Shown: positions 1 through 11,575, counted from the first letter of the stretch. The stretch is 64,000 bases of DNA from Massarina eburnea CBS 473.64 (GCA_010093635.1 MU006779.1:1144284-1208283), one strand, 5' to 3'. Made by a program: numbers and translations. Notes: generated from the letters alone by a model not told the origin.

Positions 1-1167
1 TGGGGTGACGATGGCGTGCTTTCGTCCTCTGTGGCCGTGAGTGTTGCGCAGCCTACATCGCCTCCCAAACAGGCTGCCAACCCGGAACCCAAGGCTGCCG
101 AAGCCAAAGAGCCGGTTGAGAGCTCGCCACCTGCCCAGGCATCAGAGGCAAAGGCGGCCGAAGCCGCTGTGCCATCGCAGTCGTCGAAGCCATCTTCATC
201 GAAGGGCTCCAGCCCAGTCGACAAAGATGGCAATTGCGCTGATTGCAGCAAAGAATTCATCAACAATTACCACCCGTGTAGTCAATTCCCGACCGGTTAC
301 GGCGCTATTCATCTTGGGAATGAAGGGCTAGGTGGGTGGAGTGGCATTCAAGACCCCAAAGAGCGAGGAGCTGCTGGATACGACAACATCTACACGGTTA
401 GCAAAGGCTCGTGTTCTGACGGTGCCTGCTGCACACCTGGCTCATTTTGCTCTTACGCCTGTCCCAACCCCTACCTCAAGATGTCTTTCCCCAAGAAGCA
501 AGGCAAGACTGGGCAATCTGTCGGCGGCCTCTACTGCAACAAAGATGGCAAGCTCGAGATGGCCGATGGCGCGTTGGGCAAAACTCTGTGTGGCAAGGGC
601 TCGTCCCATTTCAAAGTCAAAGTGGAGAACAAGCTCACTAAGCCTGTGTCAATCTGCCGCACTGACTATCCTGGTATGGGACTCTAGAGTATTGTTGACG
701 CGTACTAACAACGTAAAGGTACCGAGTCTGAGACTGTCCCACTCACGATCAAGCCCGGTCAGACTGGCGAGCTCGCCAATCCCGACCAGAGCGCCTACTA
801 CTTTTGGGGCGAGAAAGCCACGTCAGCCCAATACTACATCAACAAGCAAGGCGTTTCCGAAAGTGAAGCCTGCACTTGGGGCAATGGCGCAGATGCGGTT
901 GGCAATTGGGCACCAGCAAACTTCGGCACGTCCTGGGACGACCTCAACATGAACATCGGATTCTCCGGGCTCAGCCAAAACAAGCCAACCAACCCCAACG
1001 ACAGACTCGATTTCGATGTGACCTTCACAGGCGACGGCGTCAGCAACCCATGCAAGTTCAAGAAGAGCACGGGCGAGTACTGCAGTGGCGACAACTGCGG
1101 CCGCGACGTTGGATGCACTGCTTCGGTGTCAGAAGGCAGCACCCTTACTTTGGTGTTTACGGATTAG
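1..1167 (+). CDS. SUN-family secreted cell-wall protein (5' truncated)
   Basis: Two visible exons, 1..673 and 719..1167, joined by a 45-nt GT-AG intron (donor gtatgg, branch ctaac). The frame is open to position 1, so the start and signal peptide lie outside the window; 373 residues are visible. A P/A/E/S-rich low-complexity stretch (about residues 6-77) precedes the cysteine-rich SUN domain, which begins near the DGNCADCSKEF motif and contains GSCSDGACCTPGSFCSYACP and CTWGNGADAVGNWAP. This is the layout of the Sim1/Uth1/Nca3/Sun4 family (GH132), secreted or wall-bound proteins with roles in septation and wall remodelling and reported beta-glucan activity. Family assignment is firm; the exact paralogue and substrate cannot be told from sequence. 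Stop is TAG at the end of the second exon. Confidence 0.85.
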
Positions 1168-2978
1168 TCCCTTCGTATCTACCATTATGTACAGTACTAG
1201 ATCAACCAGTCGGCGACGTTCTCAAGACGCTCGATAAACTGTAGCCAGACTTTCGACAAGTGGCTGTATCTATACATGTTTCGACACATTTCCTTTCGAA
1301 TTTCCGGTCCTTTCCTTTCAGTTCGGCCATCTGCGGCATATGTCGCTAACGAAAACACGGTTTTGACATGATGGGCATTTCTCACAACAACCCTTCTCAC
1401 CCACCCTGTGAGTGTAGTCTTGAACCTTCTTTGGATGTACAAATTTATCGATGGCGGGCCGGCTTTTTTTATACCTCGTCTGATTCCACTCGATTCGTTC
1501 CCCTTTCTTTCCCCTTCTTTCCTCCATCCTGCACGCTTTCGTCTCGGATGCATGGTTGCCCGTCAGGCAAACAATGGCGTTCTATGGGTGCATGGATGCA
1601 AATGGGGCTTTAGACTCGGTACCGGTACCGGAACGGACGTTTGCTTGCTTCTCTGGGTGTCTGCCTCGTGGGTAACTAAGGCTGGGTGGCGTATGGGTGG
1701 TGACTTACTTACTTAGTCTTGGTACCTCGCGTTTTCGGATTGCTGATGGGATGGGGCGTTTTCTCTTCTTCTTCTTTTCTTCCCCTCCCGTTCTTCTTTC
1801 TCGCGATTATGAGTATGTGGGTGGGTGGAGTGGAGTGGATGAATGAATGAATGAATGAATGGGCCGGGTCGGATCGGATCAATACATCTGGATTGGAGGA
1901 GTGGAGTGGAGTGGAGATGGATGGGTAGTGCGCAAGCAAGATCAATCTCAATCTCAATCTCTGGAAACTGAATGAATCGTGCTTTGATGATTTAATGTTA
2001 ACGCCTTGATTTTATGCTTCGTTGGTGATGTAATCAGTCTGTGTATTATCGTCTCCTTTCTCTAGGAATATGCCGGGTTTCGTTCCGCGGAATACAATAT
2101 CTACCTACCTACCTACCTACCTACCAATTTAAATTAAACTAAACTAAACTAAACTAATACATATCATACACACACATAGCCTTTTCCATTTCACTTCATC
2201 TAAAACAGCCTTCCACGTCTTCATCACCACCTTTCCCCTTCCCCTTGCCATTTCCCCTTCCTTTCCGTTTCGTTTCGTTTCATTTCATTCCCATAACGTG
2301 CTGTGACTGACATGACGGGATACAATGTAACTCGCCCGCTCGCCTTTAGCGTCTAGATTCTCGGCATAGATGTGCCTGCTATACGCAAGTCTCATAAGTA
2401 CAATACACAATACGTAAAGAGTGAAAAGGTTTACTAAATACATACGATAAACGTACTATATATATATACTACGTAGCCGGCCCGGCAAAACAAAATTAAA
2501 AATTGGGATCATTATCACTCATCCGAAAGAGCTCTTATATTCACATTCACATTCACATTTCGTATCCCACAAAATCATCCGTTCTATTCGAAAACATGTT
2601 GAATATTCATACATTCCATTCCGTTCCATTCCGTTCCCTATACCAACCAGCCGCATAAGAAACCAACATCATTCAATCGAGCAATGATACATCATATTCC
2701 CACCTGCCTGCCTACCCGCCGATGCCGTACTATCCAGTCGCAAAGGCCTCGGCTCCAAAGTGATTATGCTATCCAACCCATCGCAGAAAATTGCAGTCGT
2801 AATCATGCAATATTGGTATCACTCCCCGGTATCCAATGCGCCGTGGTCCCCAAAGAGGGCCGTATAAACAATCGAGTCAAAAGATAAGAAAAATAGAAAA
2901 GCTTTTGGCGATTCCGTGCCAATAAAAGCGGAGAAATTATATACGAGAAATGCATGTCTAAGCGCCGGTTGACACGGT
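1168..2978. other. Convergent intergenic region with microsatellites
   Basis: No supported gene. Lies between the 3' ends of the SUN gene and the copper-fist gene, so it must hold both 3' UTRs. Contains simple repeats: GAAT units near 1838-1860, CTAC units at about 2102-2123, AAACT units near 2134-2156, CATTCA units near 2539-2558. Small open frames here have no recognisable domain. Confidence 0.6.
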
Positions 2979-4713
2979 CTAGGTCGGCGAGAACGTCATA
3001 AACTGATTTGGGCCGTGCGTGTTGAGGTCGTTCGTTGAAAGGAAGTCTGGAAACGCGTTTTGTTCATCGGGACCCGTCGGCATGTCTAGGAGAACACCGT
3101 TGTGTCCGCCGTGTGTCAGGCAGCCGACGCACTCGCATCCATCGCCACATTGGCAAGTCCCGGTTGCATCGTTGCATCCTGGGAGGACTACCTCTTGCCA
3201 AAAGAACGTCGAAGGAGAGAGCGTGGCAGTATCGTCATCCTTTCCTTCGCTGGGGCTATCTACGGAGATCGGACTTTGGACCTCCTCGACTTTGAGGGTC
3301 AGCGTAGGCTCGGGTAAACCGGTCGGGGTGCTGGCGTTACTCGTCGCGAAGAATTGCGAATCCATTGACGGCGGCGCCTGTACCGGGGTGGAGACGGAAC
3401 TCTGTGGCCACGGACTCGCAACATTCATCGCGGGACTCGTCATGTTCATTGGATTGCTATTTTGAAAAGAGAGCTGATTTGGTGGCATGAAGTTCGCCGC
3501 TGTCGTGTTGTAGGGTGGACCAGCCTGAGCACCATACCTTACTTGATGATGAGGGTATGTTGGCATGTCGTAGGTAGGCGGAGGGCCTGCTCCGAACTGT
3601 CCCGTACTCATCCACTGGTGCATTGATCGGATATATTCCATCATCGTCGCGTTGTTTGGATGGGCAGCACATCCGAAACAGCTACAACCGTCGCCACAAT
3701 GGCAGTTATGATTGGTCGCGTGTGTTCCCGCGTGAGCGCCCATGGGCGTCATCGGTATTGACGGAGGGGGTGGATGGTACGTAGAGCCTACGTGGTTATA
3801 TATGGGCGTGGTGAAGTTTGGTGGAGGAGCCATGGGCACGAAATGGTTCTGATTCAACATTTCGTAGTGTTGAGGCTGGAACTGGGCAGGATATTGAGGA
3901 TAAGCTCCAAATCCATTCATTTGGTGGTTCTGGGGAGTATACTGCAGCGGTGCCGGCTTCGATCCTCCACAGCATGATTTGGCCGGCTGCGCAGGTTTTG
4001 GTAGCTCTGGTGTTTTCTTACTGCAGCAGCTACCAGCTTGTGGTGGTGGCTGGGCTGGTTGGATGGACTTTGGTTGGCAGCAGCTGGAGACTGCTTGGGC
4101 CTGAGATGTGGTAGGGCGGGACGGGGGACCGGATGAACTTGCGACGGGGTTCTCTAGGCTTTGGCTCTCTTTGCGCAACGGAAGGAGGCGCGGGGTCGAG
4201 CTGGCGCTAGAGGGAGGGGAGTTGACTTCGCTAGTCGGCGTTCGTGTAAGGAGCGAGGAAGAATCTGTCTCGCCATCTTGACTGGCCTGAATAGCTTTCT
4301 CGAGGACAGCGGGGCTGAACGTGCTGGTCGCCTTGCGGGTTCGGCTCTTCTGGACTCGCCCGCTGTGGCTAGGGGCGACAGACGGAGCGCGTTCGGATGG
4401 ACAAGCGCATTCGGAAGTCTTTGGGATGGTGTAGTTGATGACCACACGCTCGCAGCTACATGAGCCGGTTGGGTGCGGGCAGCTGCTCAGTGGACGGCCA
4501 GGCTTGCGCACTTCGACAAGCACTCGGTCGCGATGATCACACTTCGACGAGCGATGGCCACGGATACAGGGGCCGCTAGGTCAGGTTAATGTATAAAACG
4601 GGCATACATGATTGATTGTATAAGAGAGCTGGAATGAGGCTGTATAGTGCAAGGGCGAAAAGGTGAACGTACCAAGCGACCTTTTTCCGCTCGCCGTTTA
4701 CTTCAGCCCACAT
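2979..4713 (-). CDS. Copper-fist transcription factor (Mac1/Cuf1/GRISEA-like)
   Basis: Exons 4713..4673 (41 nt) and 4575..2979; 545 residues. The tiny first exon encodes MWAEVNGERKKVA and the intron splits the first zinc cysteine codon. The joined N terminus is a copper fist: C-x2-C-x8-C-x-H (CGPC...KCDH), then the RKPGRP minor-groove motif and a CPHP...CSC end. Downstream are CC-containing Cys clusters in a proline-rich linker, and two copies of C-x-C-x3-C-x-C-x2-C-x2-H (CHCGDGCSCFGC and CQCGDGCECVGC), close to the REP copper-sensing motifs of yeast Mac1, which have x4 rather than x3 in the first gap. In the family such proteins switch on copper-uptake genes when copper is low, or detoxification genes when it is high; two REP-type motifs favour the former, which is inference. 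Divergent from the methyltransferase gene across about 1.07 kb. Confidence 0.88.
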
Positions 4714-5784
4714 GCTGTGGGCTTTGAGGGAATAAGAGGGAAAAGAGCAATGTGCTCACTAACGGCAGCTGCTCATTCGCTGAGACAGAAAATGGCGGTC
4801 CGCGTCGCTGGTACAGAGAGGTTGGTGACAGGCGGGTGGACGGGGTCACAACGCACGTGGACAATACAGCAGGATAGCAAGAAGAGACGGGCAGAAGCTG
4901 GGGGGGACTTGAGCGAGTGCGCCTTGGACCACGTGCTGGGTGTCGGAGCTGGAGGGCACAGACGAGATCGGTCGGGAGCGGTACGGGGTACAAAGAGAGA
5001 GAACCGGGCGGAAATGGAGACCGGGGTAGATTGGTGAAGGGTGAAGGCGGTGCACTGCAGCTCGACAGTCGACAGTGGGACTGAGAAAATCTCGAAGCAA
5101 GCGTCGCGTGCACAGTCAGCGACGCCGCCTAGCCCGAGCAAACGGAAGGAGCTCGTCAGTCCACGGGTGATGGGCGTCCTTAGGGAAGGCACCGTGGTGG
5201 ACACTATGCAGGTGCCCGGGCGGGGAGAGTTCGGCGCGCACCAGAAAGTCCAGGACGGCGTGCAAGGGCGACGCGGGAGTACCACCTACGCCGACGGCGA
5301 ATCCTAGATGCGAACTAGGGATGGATGGCTCGAAGAAGCGGACGGGTGCTGGCCGTTGTTGTGTGAAGTGGTTCCGCAGGCGTCGTTGGACGGTGTGAGC
5401 AGTGAGCAAGTTTTCTTACTTGTTTGGGGCTAGTCCGTGCAGGCCCGCACCCAGTCTCGAACCGCCTTGGATGTTGCACGTACGGATCGTTGCGTGATGC
5501 GTGCTGCGGGCGGTGGTGGCGGCTGAGGGGAGAGAGTGGAAGGAGAGCTGAATATAAAAAGCAATCGAGAGGTAACAAAGCACAGCATGCGCTAGATCAA
5601 CCCAAAATCCCCCGGAACCGTGGAGACGACCAGGCCGTGCAGTGAATGCGGTCATGTGCCGACGTGAAACAGGTGTGGCTGAGTGGCTGTGCTGTCTGCA
5701 CGTGATGCGGGGCGGTACCGAAACAACTTTTGCCCTCTCCACGTCGCCGAGGCCTTCGTCAACCATCTTCGGCCGTTCTTCACC
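4714..5784. other. Divergent promoter region, no gene seen
   Basis: Shared upstream region of the copper-fist gene (-) and the EFM7-like gene (+). Several open frames overlap on both strands, but none shows a domain, splice pattern or convincing protein-like composition. I identified no specific regulatory site with confidence. Confidence 0.5.
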
Positions 5785-6683
5785 ATGAGCACGCATCTCG
5801 ACGAGGGTGGCATAGACCTCTTCCAGGAGCCTGCAGACTACTACCCGCCCGAAAAGGAGGCTACCTTTGCTTCCCATCGTCTGCTATCGGGGCAAGAGCT
5901 CAACATCCGGCTTGTCGGCCACAATCCGCTGTGGGTAAGATCTCCTTTGGCTTGCTCCGTCACATGGCTGACGTCCCCAGGGGCATTTCCTATGGAACGC
6001 GGGGCGGACACTAGCACATTTTCTAGAAGAAAGGTCAAATGATCTAGTCAAAGCCAAAACGGTCCTCGAGCTTGGGGCCGGCGGAGGCTTGCCAAGCTTG
6101 ATATGTGCACTCAACGGTGCGGCCCGCGTCGTCGTTACCGACTACCCAGATGTCGACCTGGTCGAGAATCTGCGCTACAACATCGGCCACTGCGACTTAC
6201 TTCCCGATCGGGGTACGGTTGTTGCGGAGGTGAGAGGAAGAGCCCAAGGCCAAGGGACGCAGCTGAGATGTTTCAGGGTTACCTTTGGGGTGCTCCTGTT
6301 GAAGACGTGACGAAACATCTTTCTGGGAGTTCCGGATTCGATGTCCTCATCCTGGCCGACCTCCTCTTCAACCATTCGGAGCATGCCAAGCTCGTCAAAT
6401 CCATTCAGCTGACGCTCAGCAAGTCGCCAGCGTCAAGAGCATACGTCTTCTTCACGCCATACCGGCCTTGGCTTCTGGAAAAAGATCTAGCCTTCTTTGA
6501 CCTGGCCCGCGAATCCGGCTTCATCGTCACCAAGACGTTCGAGAAGGTCATGGAAAAGGTCATGTTTGACGAAGACCCTGGTGTGAGTACCGCATGGTAT
6601 CAAATGTCGTCACTGTTGACACCGCATAGGACGAGCTGCTACGGCGCACTGTCTACGGCTACGAACTCAGCTGGGCAGTTTGA
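5785..6683 (+). CDS. EFM7: Protein-lysine N-methyltransferase EFM7-like (Nnt1)
   Basis: Four exons 5785..5934, 5981..6229, 6277..6582, 6630..6683, all introns phase 0 (46-47 nt); 252 residues. The start gives MSTHLDEGGIDLFQEPADYY, where the GLF/DLF-EP-x-D-x-Y opening is typical of Nnt1/EFM7 proteins; an in-frame ATG 102 nt upstream is less likely. Motifs: VGHNPLWGHFLWNAG, the SAM-binding VLELGAGGGLPS (about residues 75-86), VVVTDYPD, the FDVLILADLLFNHSEH post-I region and a C-terminal RRTVYGYELSW. Yeast Efm7 trimethylates the N terminus and methylates the adjacent lysine of translation elongation factor eEF1A. Length fits the family (about 250-270 residues). Cytosolic role is expected. Confidence 0.88.
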
Positions 6684-7069
6684 AGTGCATCTTGCCATTG
6701 CTTGGCATCTGGCGAGCCGCATGCTCCAGATTTAGCCGAGTTTTGAGATTCACAGCGCAGATCTCCACAGCCTAATAAACTATAGAAAAGACACGCAATG
6801 TTACCGCGACAACGAAGAGAAAATATCGTGTCTCAAGTTGGTTGATTCTGCGCCAATCAACTGCCAACCGCGACCATCGCATCGCCCCACATCGTGAAGC
6901 GATGTGGCTGACCACGTCACAATATCCTACGTGCACACACAATGATCCGCTTTTGCTGTTATCATCTCTATTTCTCGCTATTGCACACCGCTCCAAAATT
7001 CAAGTTACGATATCAAAGTAGTGTTACACAAGCCCAACGACACTAATATTATCTACATTATCGAATGTC
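6684..7069. other. Intergenic, no gene seen
   Basis: Tandem same-strand spacing between the EFM7-like gene and the next gene. No conserved element recognised. Confidence 0.5.
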
Positions 7070-7909
7070 ATGTCTATCCCTTCCAAAGACGTCACGTTGA
7101 CCCGCTATCAACTGACCACGACCACCCAAAAATCTGAGATAACAACACCCACTTCGCTTTCACAAAGCGTCTGTGTTCAGCTCCACGATCTTGAGCACAA
7201 GCGCACCGAGAAGGTCACTTCTGTACCCATGCATATCATCCAAACCTACTTACCATCATTAGTAGGCCGTGTGCAACAGAGCCCGACCAATAAGGAATGT
7301 CCGCTGCCCATCTGCATCCGCAACTTCGACCATGTCGACGACATTGAGAAGCCGGCTCTGCTTTCATTCTTCAACCATCTATGCGGTATGTCGGAACTAC
7401 ATCAGGCATGGTTCTGCTTACCTGCTGCCGACACCCTGGCCAAGGGCTTCCTTCTCTACCGCGCTCTACGGCTCCTAGATCTCAACGAAGTGGCCCATGC
7501 GCTACGCTTCCGCCTCATTTACGACTTGGGAGCACAGCCCCTCGTCTCTGAAGACGTCCAGTGTCTGTGGTGGGGCTTCCAGTACATGAACGAGTGGTCC
7601 GAGTGGCTCGAAGCGCTTCTTGCGAACCTGGTACGCTTCCGTATTGGGAAAGATACCAAGGAAAATGAATATGTGTGGGAATTCATTGAGAACGAGATGT
7701 GTCAGCTTACGCTTGTCGAGCAGAAACATATCGAGTCCATGTTCAACGAAGTGAAGGTTGCGCTGCATAGGCAGAGCATACTGAAAAAGGCTAGAACCTT
7801 GATCAAGCGGGCGAAGGAGACTCTTACGAAACCTTGTCGCGATGAGGCCGTGGCTGGCAATCCTGCTCTTCGCAATGTTCCGAGTGAGGACCTGATGAGT
7901 GTCGACTAA
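7070..7909 (+). CDS. Hypothetical protein, 279 aa
   Basis: Single open exon of 279 residues starting MSIPSKDVTLTRYQLTTTTQ. I do not recognise a named family. The body is a balanced, mostly helical-looking sequence with conserved-looking aromatic stretches (ALLSFFNHLCGMSELHQAWF, DVQCLWWGFQYMNEWSEWLE) and a basic C-terminal helix (KKARTLIKRAKETL). No signal peptide, transmembrane segment or catalytic motif is visible. Codon usage and composition look like real coding sequence, unlike the surrounding AT-rich flanks. It resembles lineage-restricted BTB-associated hypothetical proteins in feel only; I would not assign function. Confidence 0.65.
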   Translation: MSIPSKDVTLTRYQLTTTTQKSEITTPTSLSQSVCVQLHDLEHKRTEKVTSVPMHIIQTYLPSLVGRVQQSPTNKECPLPICIRNFDHVDDIEKPALLSFFNHLCGMSELHQAWFCLPAADTLAKGFLLYRALRLLDLNEVAHALRFRLIYDLGAQPLVSEDVQCLWWGFQYMNEWSEWLEALLANLVRFRIGKDTKENEYVWEFIENEMCQLTLVEQKHIESMFNEVKVALHRQSILKKARTLIKRAKETLTKPCRDEAVAGNPALRNVPSEDLMSVD

Positions 7910-8453
7910 GCGGTTGCGACTATACCAAGTCTCGCTCGAATCGCTGATGCTTGCGACAGACTTGTCATTTCCTAGTTATATAAGGCTTAAAGGAGTTCAA
8001 AAGTAAACTCTATGATAGAATGTATATACCCCAGTTTTGTTTTTCTGCTTTATATATATATATAATTTTTTAACCTCAATGTTCCATTTCCTGTGCATGT
8101 CTTATACCTCCGTCAGTACTACATTCTTTGTATACAATGTCTCTCAATTTCAGTACTCCCTACTTGCTACACGCTCACATTGGATTTACTATGCATACTC
8201 TTGTATATACACGTTGTACAGAACCTCCACATAGCGAAGGCTCTCTTCTGCACAACATTTCTACACAACACACGTTGACCGAAACTACATATATCAATCA
8301 GGAAACCATCAACTCTTCCCTTCTCCCTCTTAAAAACGCACACACACACAAGGGCAAACACCACGCACAGAAACGCAACCGTACCCAACCACACTCAACC
8401 CAACACCGAGTGTCAACAACCTCGTATATCAAAAGCAACTATTTATCAACACG
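7910..8453. other. AT-rich intergenic region
   Basis: 3' UTR of the 279-aa gene and 5' region of the next. AT-rich with a TATATATATA run near 8052-8063 and an ACAC run at 8339-8349. No gene seen. Confidence 0.5.
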
Positions 8454-9566
8454 ATGACGACCATGACAACGATAATGCCATTTCCCACCGCAGACCCGTC
8501 TCGGCCCAAGCAAGAAAACCCGTACCTAGACTACGAGCCCGAGAAGAAAATAGACCCACTTACAGGCAAAGAGTACTGGTACCGACGAGGAATGTTCGAA
8601 GAAGTAATCATCGATCTAACAGAATCAGATTCCGAATCCGATAGCGACAGCGACAGCGATTCCGACACAGACATGGCCACAGATTCCGAATTCGAAAACG
8701 ATGAGAACGAAGACACACTAAGCGCCCTAAGCAAGCTAAGCCTCACCACAGCCTCCACAGTCCCCACGTCCCCCACGCCCTCCAACCCCCCCACACCCCT
8801 AGAATCCCTCATCCACGCCCTCCTCCACGCCTGGAAAACCCACACCAACGTAACCGCCACCGCCGCCCCGCTAACCACCTACCTGCACACACACCCCATC
8901 ACGCTCTCCGCGCTGCACCTCCTCGTGCCCGCCCTGAATAACAATTTCGACGTCATGAATCGCGTGGCGACGAATATCGGGTGGTTTCATGCTAAAGGGG
9001 CGATTACGAAGGCGGAGTTGGAGGGTATGTTGGAGTGGTTGATAGTGAATCCTGTGAGGCGGAGGGTGGAGGGGGGGTGGGGGTGGAGCGATGATGTTTA
9101 TACGGCGGTGTGGGCGAAGGTGGAGAGGTTTGTAGGGGAGAGGGATGGGAGGGTGCAGGGGAAGAATGGGGGGAAGAAGAATGGGAAAGGGGGGGGAAAG
9201 GGAAAGGGAAAGGGAAAGGGGAAAGGGAAGGGTAATAATGGGAAGAATAAACCCCAAACCCAAACCCAGAACCTAAATAGCGAGAATCAGAAAACTGCAA
9301 CGCTTGTATCTACACCCACCCCTACCACCAACCCTGTACCTGAAAAGCCCTTACAAGTATCCCACCACCACACCATCACCAAACCAATCTCGCTCCACGA
9401 ATTCGTCCCTGGTCAAGCATGGCACGGCGCTTCTACACCTCAGGTACCGTCTCTAGTAGCTCCTTCTGTACTAGGACCGCAGCGACACCAGCGACGGCCG
9501 CGGCGCGCGAGGCCGTATGATAGGTTTATTGCGGTGCCTCGGTGTTTCGAGGTTGGTGGGGTGTGA
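8454..9566 (+). CDS. Hypothetical acidic/basic low-complexity protein with SIM-like motif
   Basis: Single exon, 370 residues; ATGs lie at 8454 and shortly after in frame. N-terminal third contains DPLTGKEYWYRRGMFEEV followed by VIIDLTESDSESDSDSDSD, which has the form of a SUMO-interacting motif (hydrophobic V-I-I-D-L core flanked by acidic/Ser residues). Then comes a P/T/S linker, a folded-looking helical segment (about residues 120-220, ending in AELEGMLEWLIVNPVRRRV), a GK/KG repeat from GGGAAA-type DNA at about 9178-9230, and a Q/T-rich region. C terminus is arginine-rich (RHQRRPRRARPYDR). Function unknown; nuclear localisation is a guess from the basic tracts. Not matched to a known family. 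Confidence 0.6.
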   Translation: MTTMTTIMPFPTADPSRPKQENPYLDYEPEKKIDPLTGKEYWYRRGMFEEVIIDLTESDSESDSDSDSDSDTDMATDSEFENDENEDTLSALSKLSLTTASTVPTSPTPSNPPTPLESLIHALLHAWKTHTNVTATAAPLTTYLHTHPITLSALHLLVPALNNNFDVMNRVATNIGWFHAKGAITKAELEGMLEWLIVNPVRRRVEGGWGWSDDVYTAVWAKVERFVGERDGRVQGKNGGKKNGKGGGKGKGKGKGKGKGNNGKNKPQTQTQNLNSENQKTATLVSTPTPTTNPVPEKPLQVSHHHTITKPISLHEFVPGQAWHGASTPQVPSLVAPSVLGPQRHQRRPRRARPYDRFIAVPRCFEVGGV

Positions 9567-10343
9567 GGGTTGGGAAGGATGGGGGAGGGGATGTACGGTA
9601 TCTTTGTTTGTTGGGAGTGGAGTGTTTGGATTGATTATTTGGATTGATTTGGTTCAGGTTATGATTGATTACTGCTGTTTTCGCATTGTTTGTTGTGTAA
9701 GGTCATGTGAAATATAATGTACTTTTTTTTCTTTTCGAAAACGAACACATCGCTTTGCTAAAGTCTTTCGTAGCCTAGAAAAGTGTGTACGGAAATAAGG
9801 AGAGCTAGAAAGAATTAAAAAAAGTTTAATCCAAACCTATCCCCCCACCTCTATAACTAAAAAAAACACATCACACAGAAAAATCACCAAAGACACAAAT
9901 AAAACATACTAAAGAATCAAATCACATTCTATAAAACACCACGCAAGCACATGCACATGCAGGATAACCAGACTCGCTTATATACAGAAAACATAGCCAC
10001 CAGTGCCCCAACTCTCTCGACCCATTAAGCAGAGAAAGGCGCCACCAGCCACTATCTCATCCCCAACTACTACAGACTAGACATTTATGTCAAGGAGCGA
10101 CTAAGTGAGTATCTAAAACATATCGCATGAGAAAGGGAAAAAAGGAATAGTCATCAACCATCCAAAAGAGATATACAAAAAACCAAGCAAAGAAATACCA
10201 GAGAAAACCATTTTCAAAATCTTCAACCAAGGGTATTGCACAGCAACCACCCCCTTAGATCCATCCACCATCCATTATCCAACTCATACCCCCTTCAAGC
10301 GTCCAGAGGTGAAAGGACCACAAGCAATGAGTAAGCGAGGAGC
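9567..10343. other. Convergent intergenic region
   Basis: Between two converging 3' ends; A-rich and low in complexity from about 9780 to 10240. Presumed 3' UTRs only; no gene seen. Confidence 0.5.
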
Positions 10344-11386
10344 TTATTCGGGCTTGCCGAGGACACCGCGGGCCATGTGCCTCTTGCGGAGGTTGTACTC
10401 GACAGCGCGCTTCTTAGCGGCAGCGGACTGGGTGAAAGCGGCGGAGCCACCGAAGGGGCCAGCGAGGGCGGCGTTTTGCATCTTGACGATGCAGACGTTG
10501 GAGGCGCCACCGGCGGTACCGGAGCAGGTCATGCCCTGGGGCATCTGGACCTGTTCATTTGTTAGCCACTGCTGTACTGACCACTCCTATGCAATGCCAG
10601 GAGGGAGGGAAGCAAACGTACCTTGACGGGGAAGTCCATGGTAGAAGCAGCGGAGAGACCGCCAATGCCAATACCGGGAACGTTCTGGGTGACCTTTGCG
10701 GTCTGGAAAGCGGCCGCATCGGTTCCACCGGAGGTGGGGTCGATCGCGGCGGTGAGGGGACCGGCACCGTCCTGGTTGACCTGGTGGAAGGTCATGGTGA
10801 TGGTGCCGTCATCAGCGGTGGTCGGGAGACCGGAGGAAGCACCGGCGCCGGCGGCAGCGGCGACACCGTTCTCCTTGGTGCCGGCAGCAGTCTTGGTTCC
10901 TGCGGCGGTGGCACCACCGGCACCACCAGCCTTCTTGCCGAAGAGCTGACGCTTGGTGGCAGCGGCGCCTGTGAGGTGTTAGTATGGGTGGAATGGGAGT
11001 GAAGTGGGAAGATGTGTTACGCACCAGTGGCAGCACCGGCAGCACCAGCAGCACCAGCACCACTTCCCATGAAGGTAGCGATGGCGGAAGAGGCATCGAC
11101 GGCACCGGCCTTGGTGCGGCCGAGAGGAGAAGCCTTGCCACCAACCTCCGCAGCACGGATGATGGAGGTATCGGCCTCAGAGCCGCACTTGGGGCTGGCG
11201 CAGTCACGGGGAGTGCCATCAGCGACTGTTGATTGTTAGGATACAGAAGCTCAGTGTGGTGGATAGAAGATGCTTACCGGAAAGACCGGGCATGTTGACA
11301 CCGTTGGCACCCTGGACCTCGGTGATGACACCGTGGGCGTGAGCAGAGGCCGCGAAAGCAGCGATGGCGACGATGGAGTAACGCAT
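10344..11386 (-). CDS. Egh16-like secreted protein, paralogue 1 (GAS1/MAS3 type)
   Basis: Exons 11386..11278, 11225..11025, 10968..10622, 10550..10344; 287 residues. Signal peptide MRYSIVAIAAFAASAHA, after which the mature protein would start with His (HGVITEVQGANGVNMPG). The Egh16-like (DUF3129) hallmarks follow: DGTPRDCASPKCGSEADTS, an alanine/glycine-rich middle, TITMTFHQVNQDGAGPL, and the C-terminal CSGTAGGASNVCIVKMQNAA and AGPFGGS motifs. The family includes Blumeria Egh16/Egh16H1 and Magnaporthe GAS1/GAS2, expressed in appressoria and linked to host penetration; many members occur in non-pathogens. Ends with a basic tail (KKRAVEYNLRKRHMARG). A TATA-like site lies about 190 bp upstream. 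A second copy lies at 56474-57958. Confidence 0.87.
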
Positions 11387-11575
11387 CTTGATTGATGTGG
11401 TGGTGGTGGTGGTGGAAAGGGTAAATTAAAAGGTAGTTGTTGGTAGAAAGATTGGAAAGATTATTAAACAAGCGACCGGCGCAAGAAATTATTAGAAGGA
11501 ATGGAAAGCGAGTCTGGTAATTGCTGAAGAACTGATGATGGTGATGAGGCTCTGTTGGACGATGGTCGTCCCGCC

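Noticed and set aside
5424..5480. tRNA-like GGTTCGAGAC box on the minus strand
   Set aside because: Flanking bases do not form a T-arm or acceptor stem; no tRNA gene was found in the window.
4703..5578. Overlapping open frames on both strands in the copper-fist/EFM7 intergenic region
   Set aside because: No recognisable domain, Pro/Ser/Arg-rich noise composition, and no splice-consistent extension.
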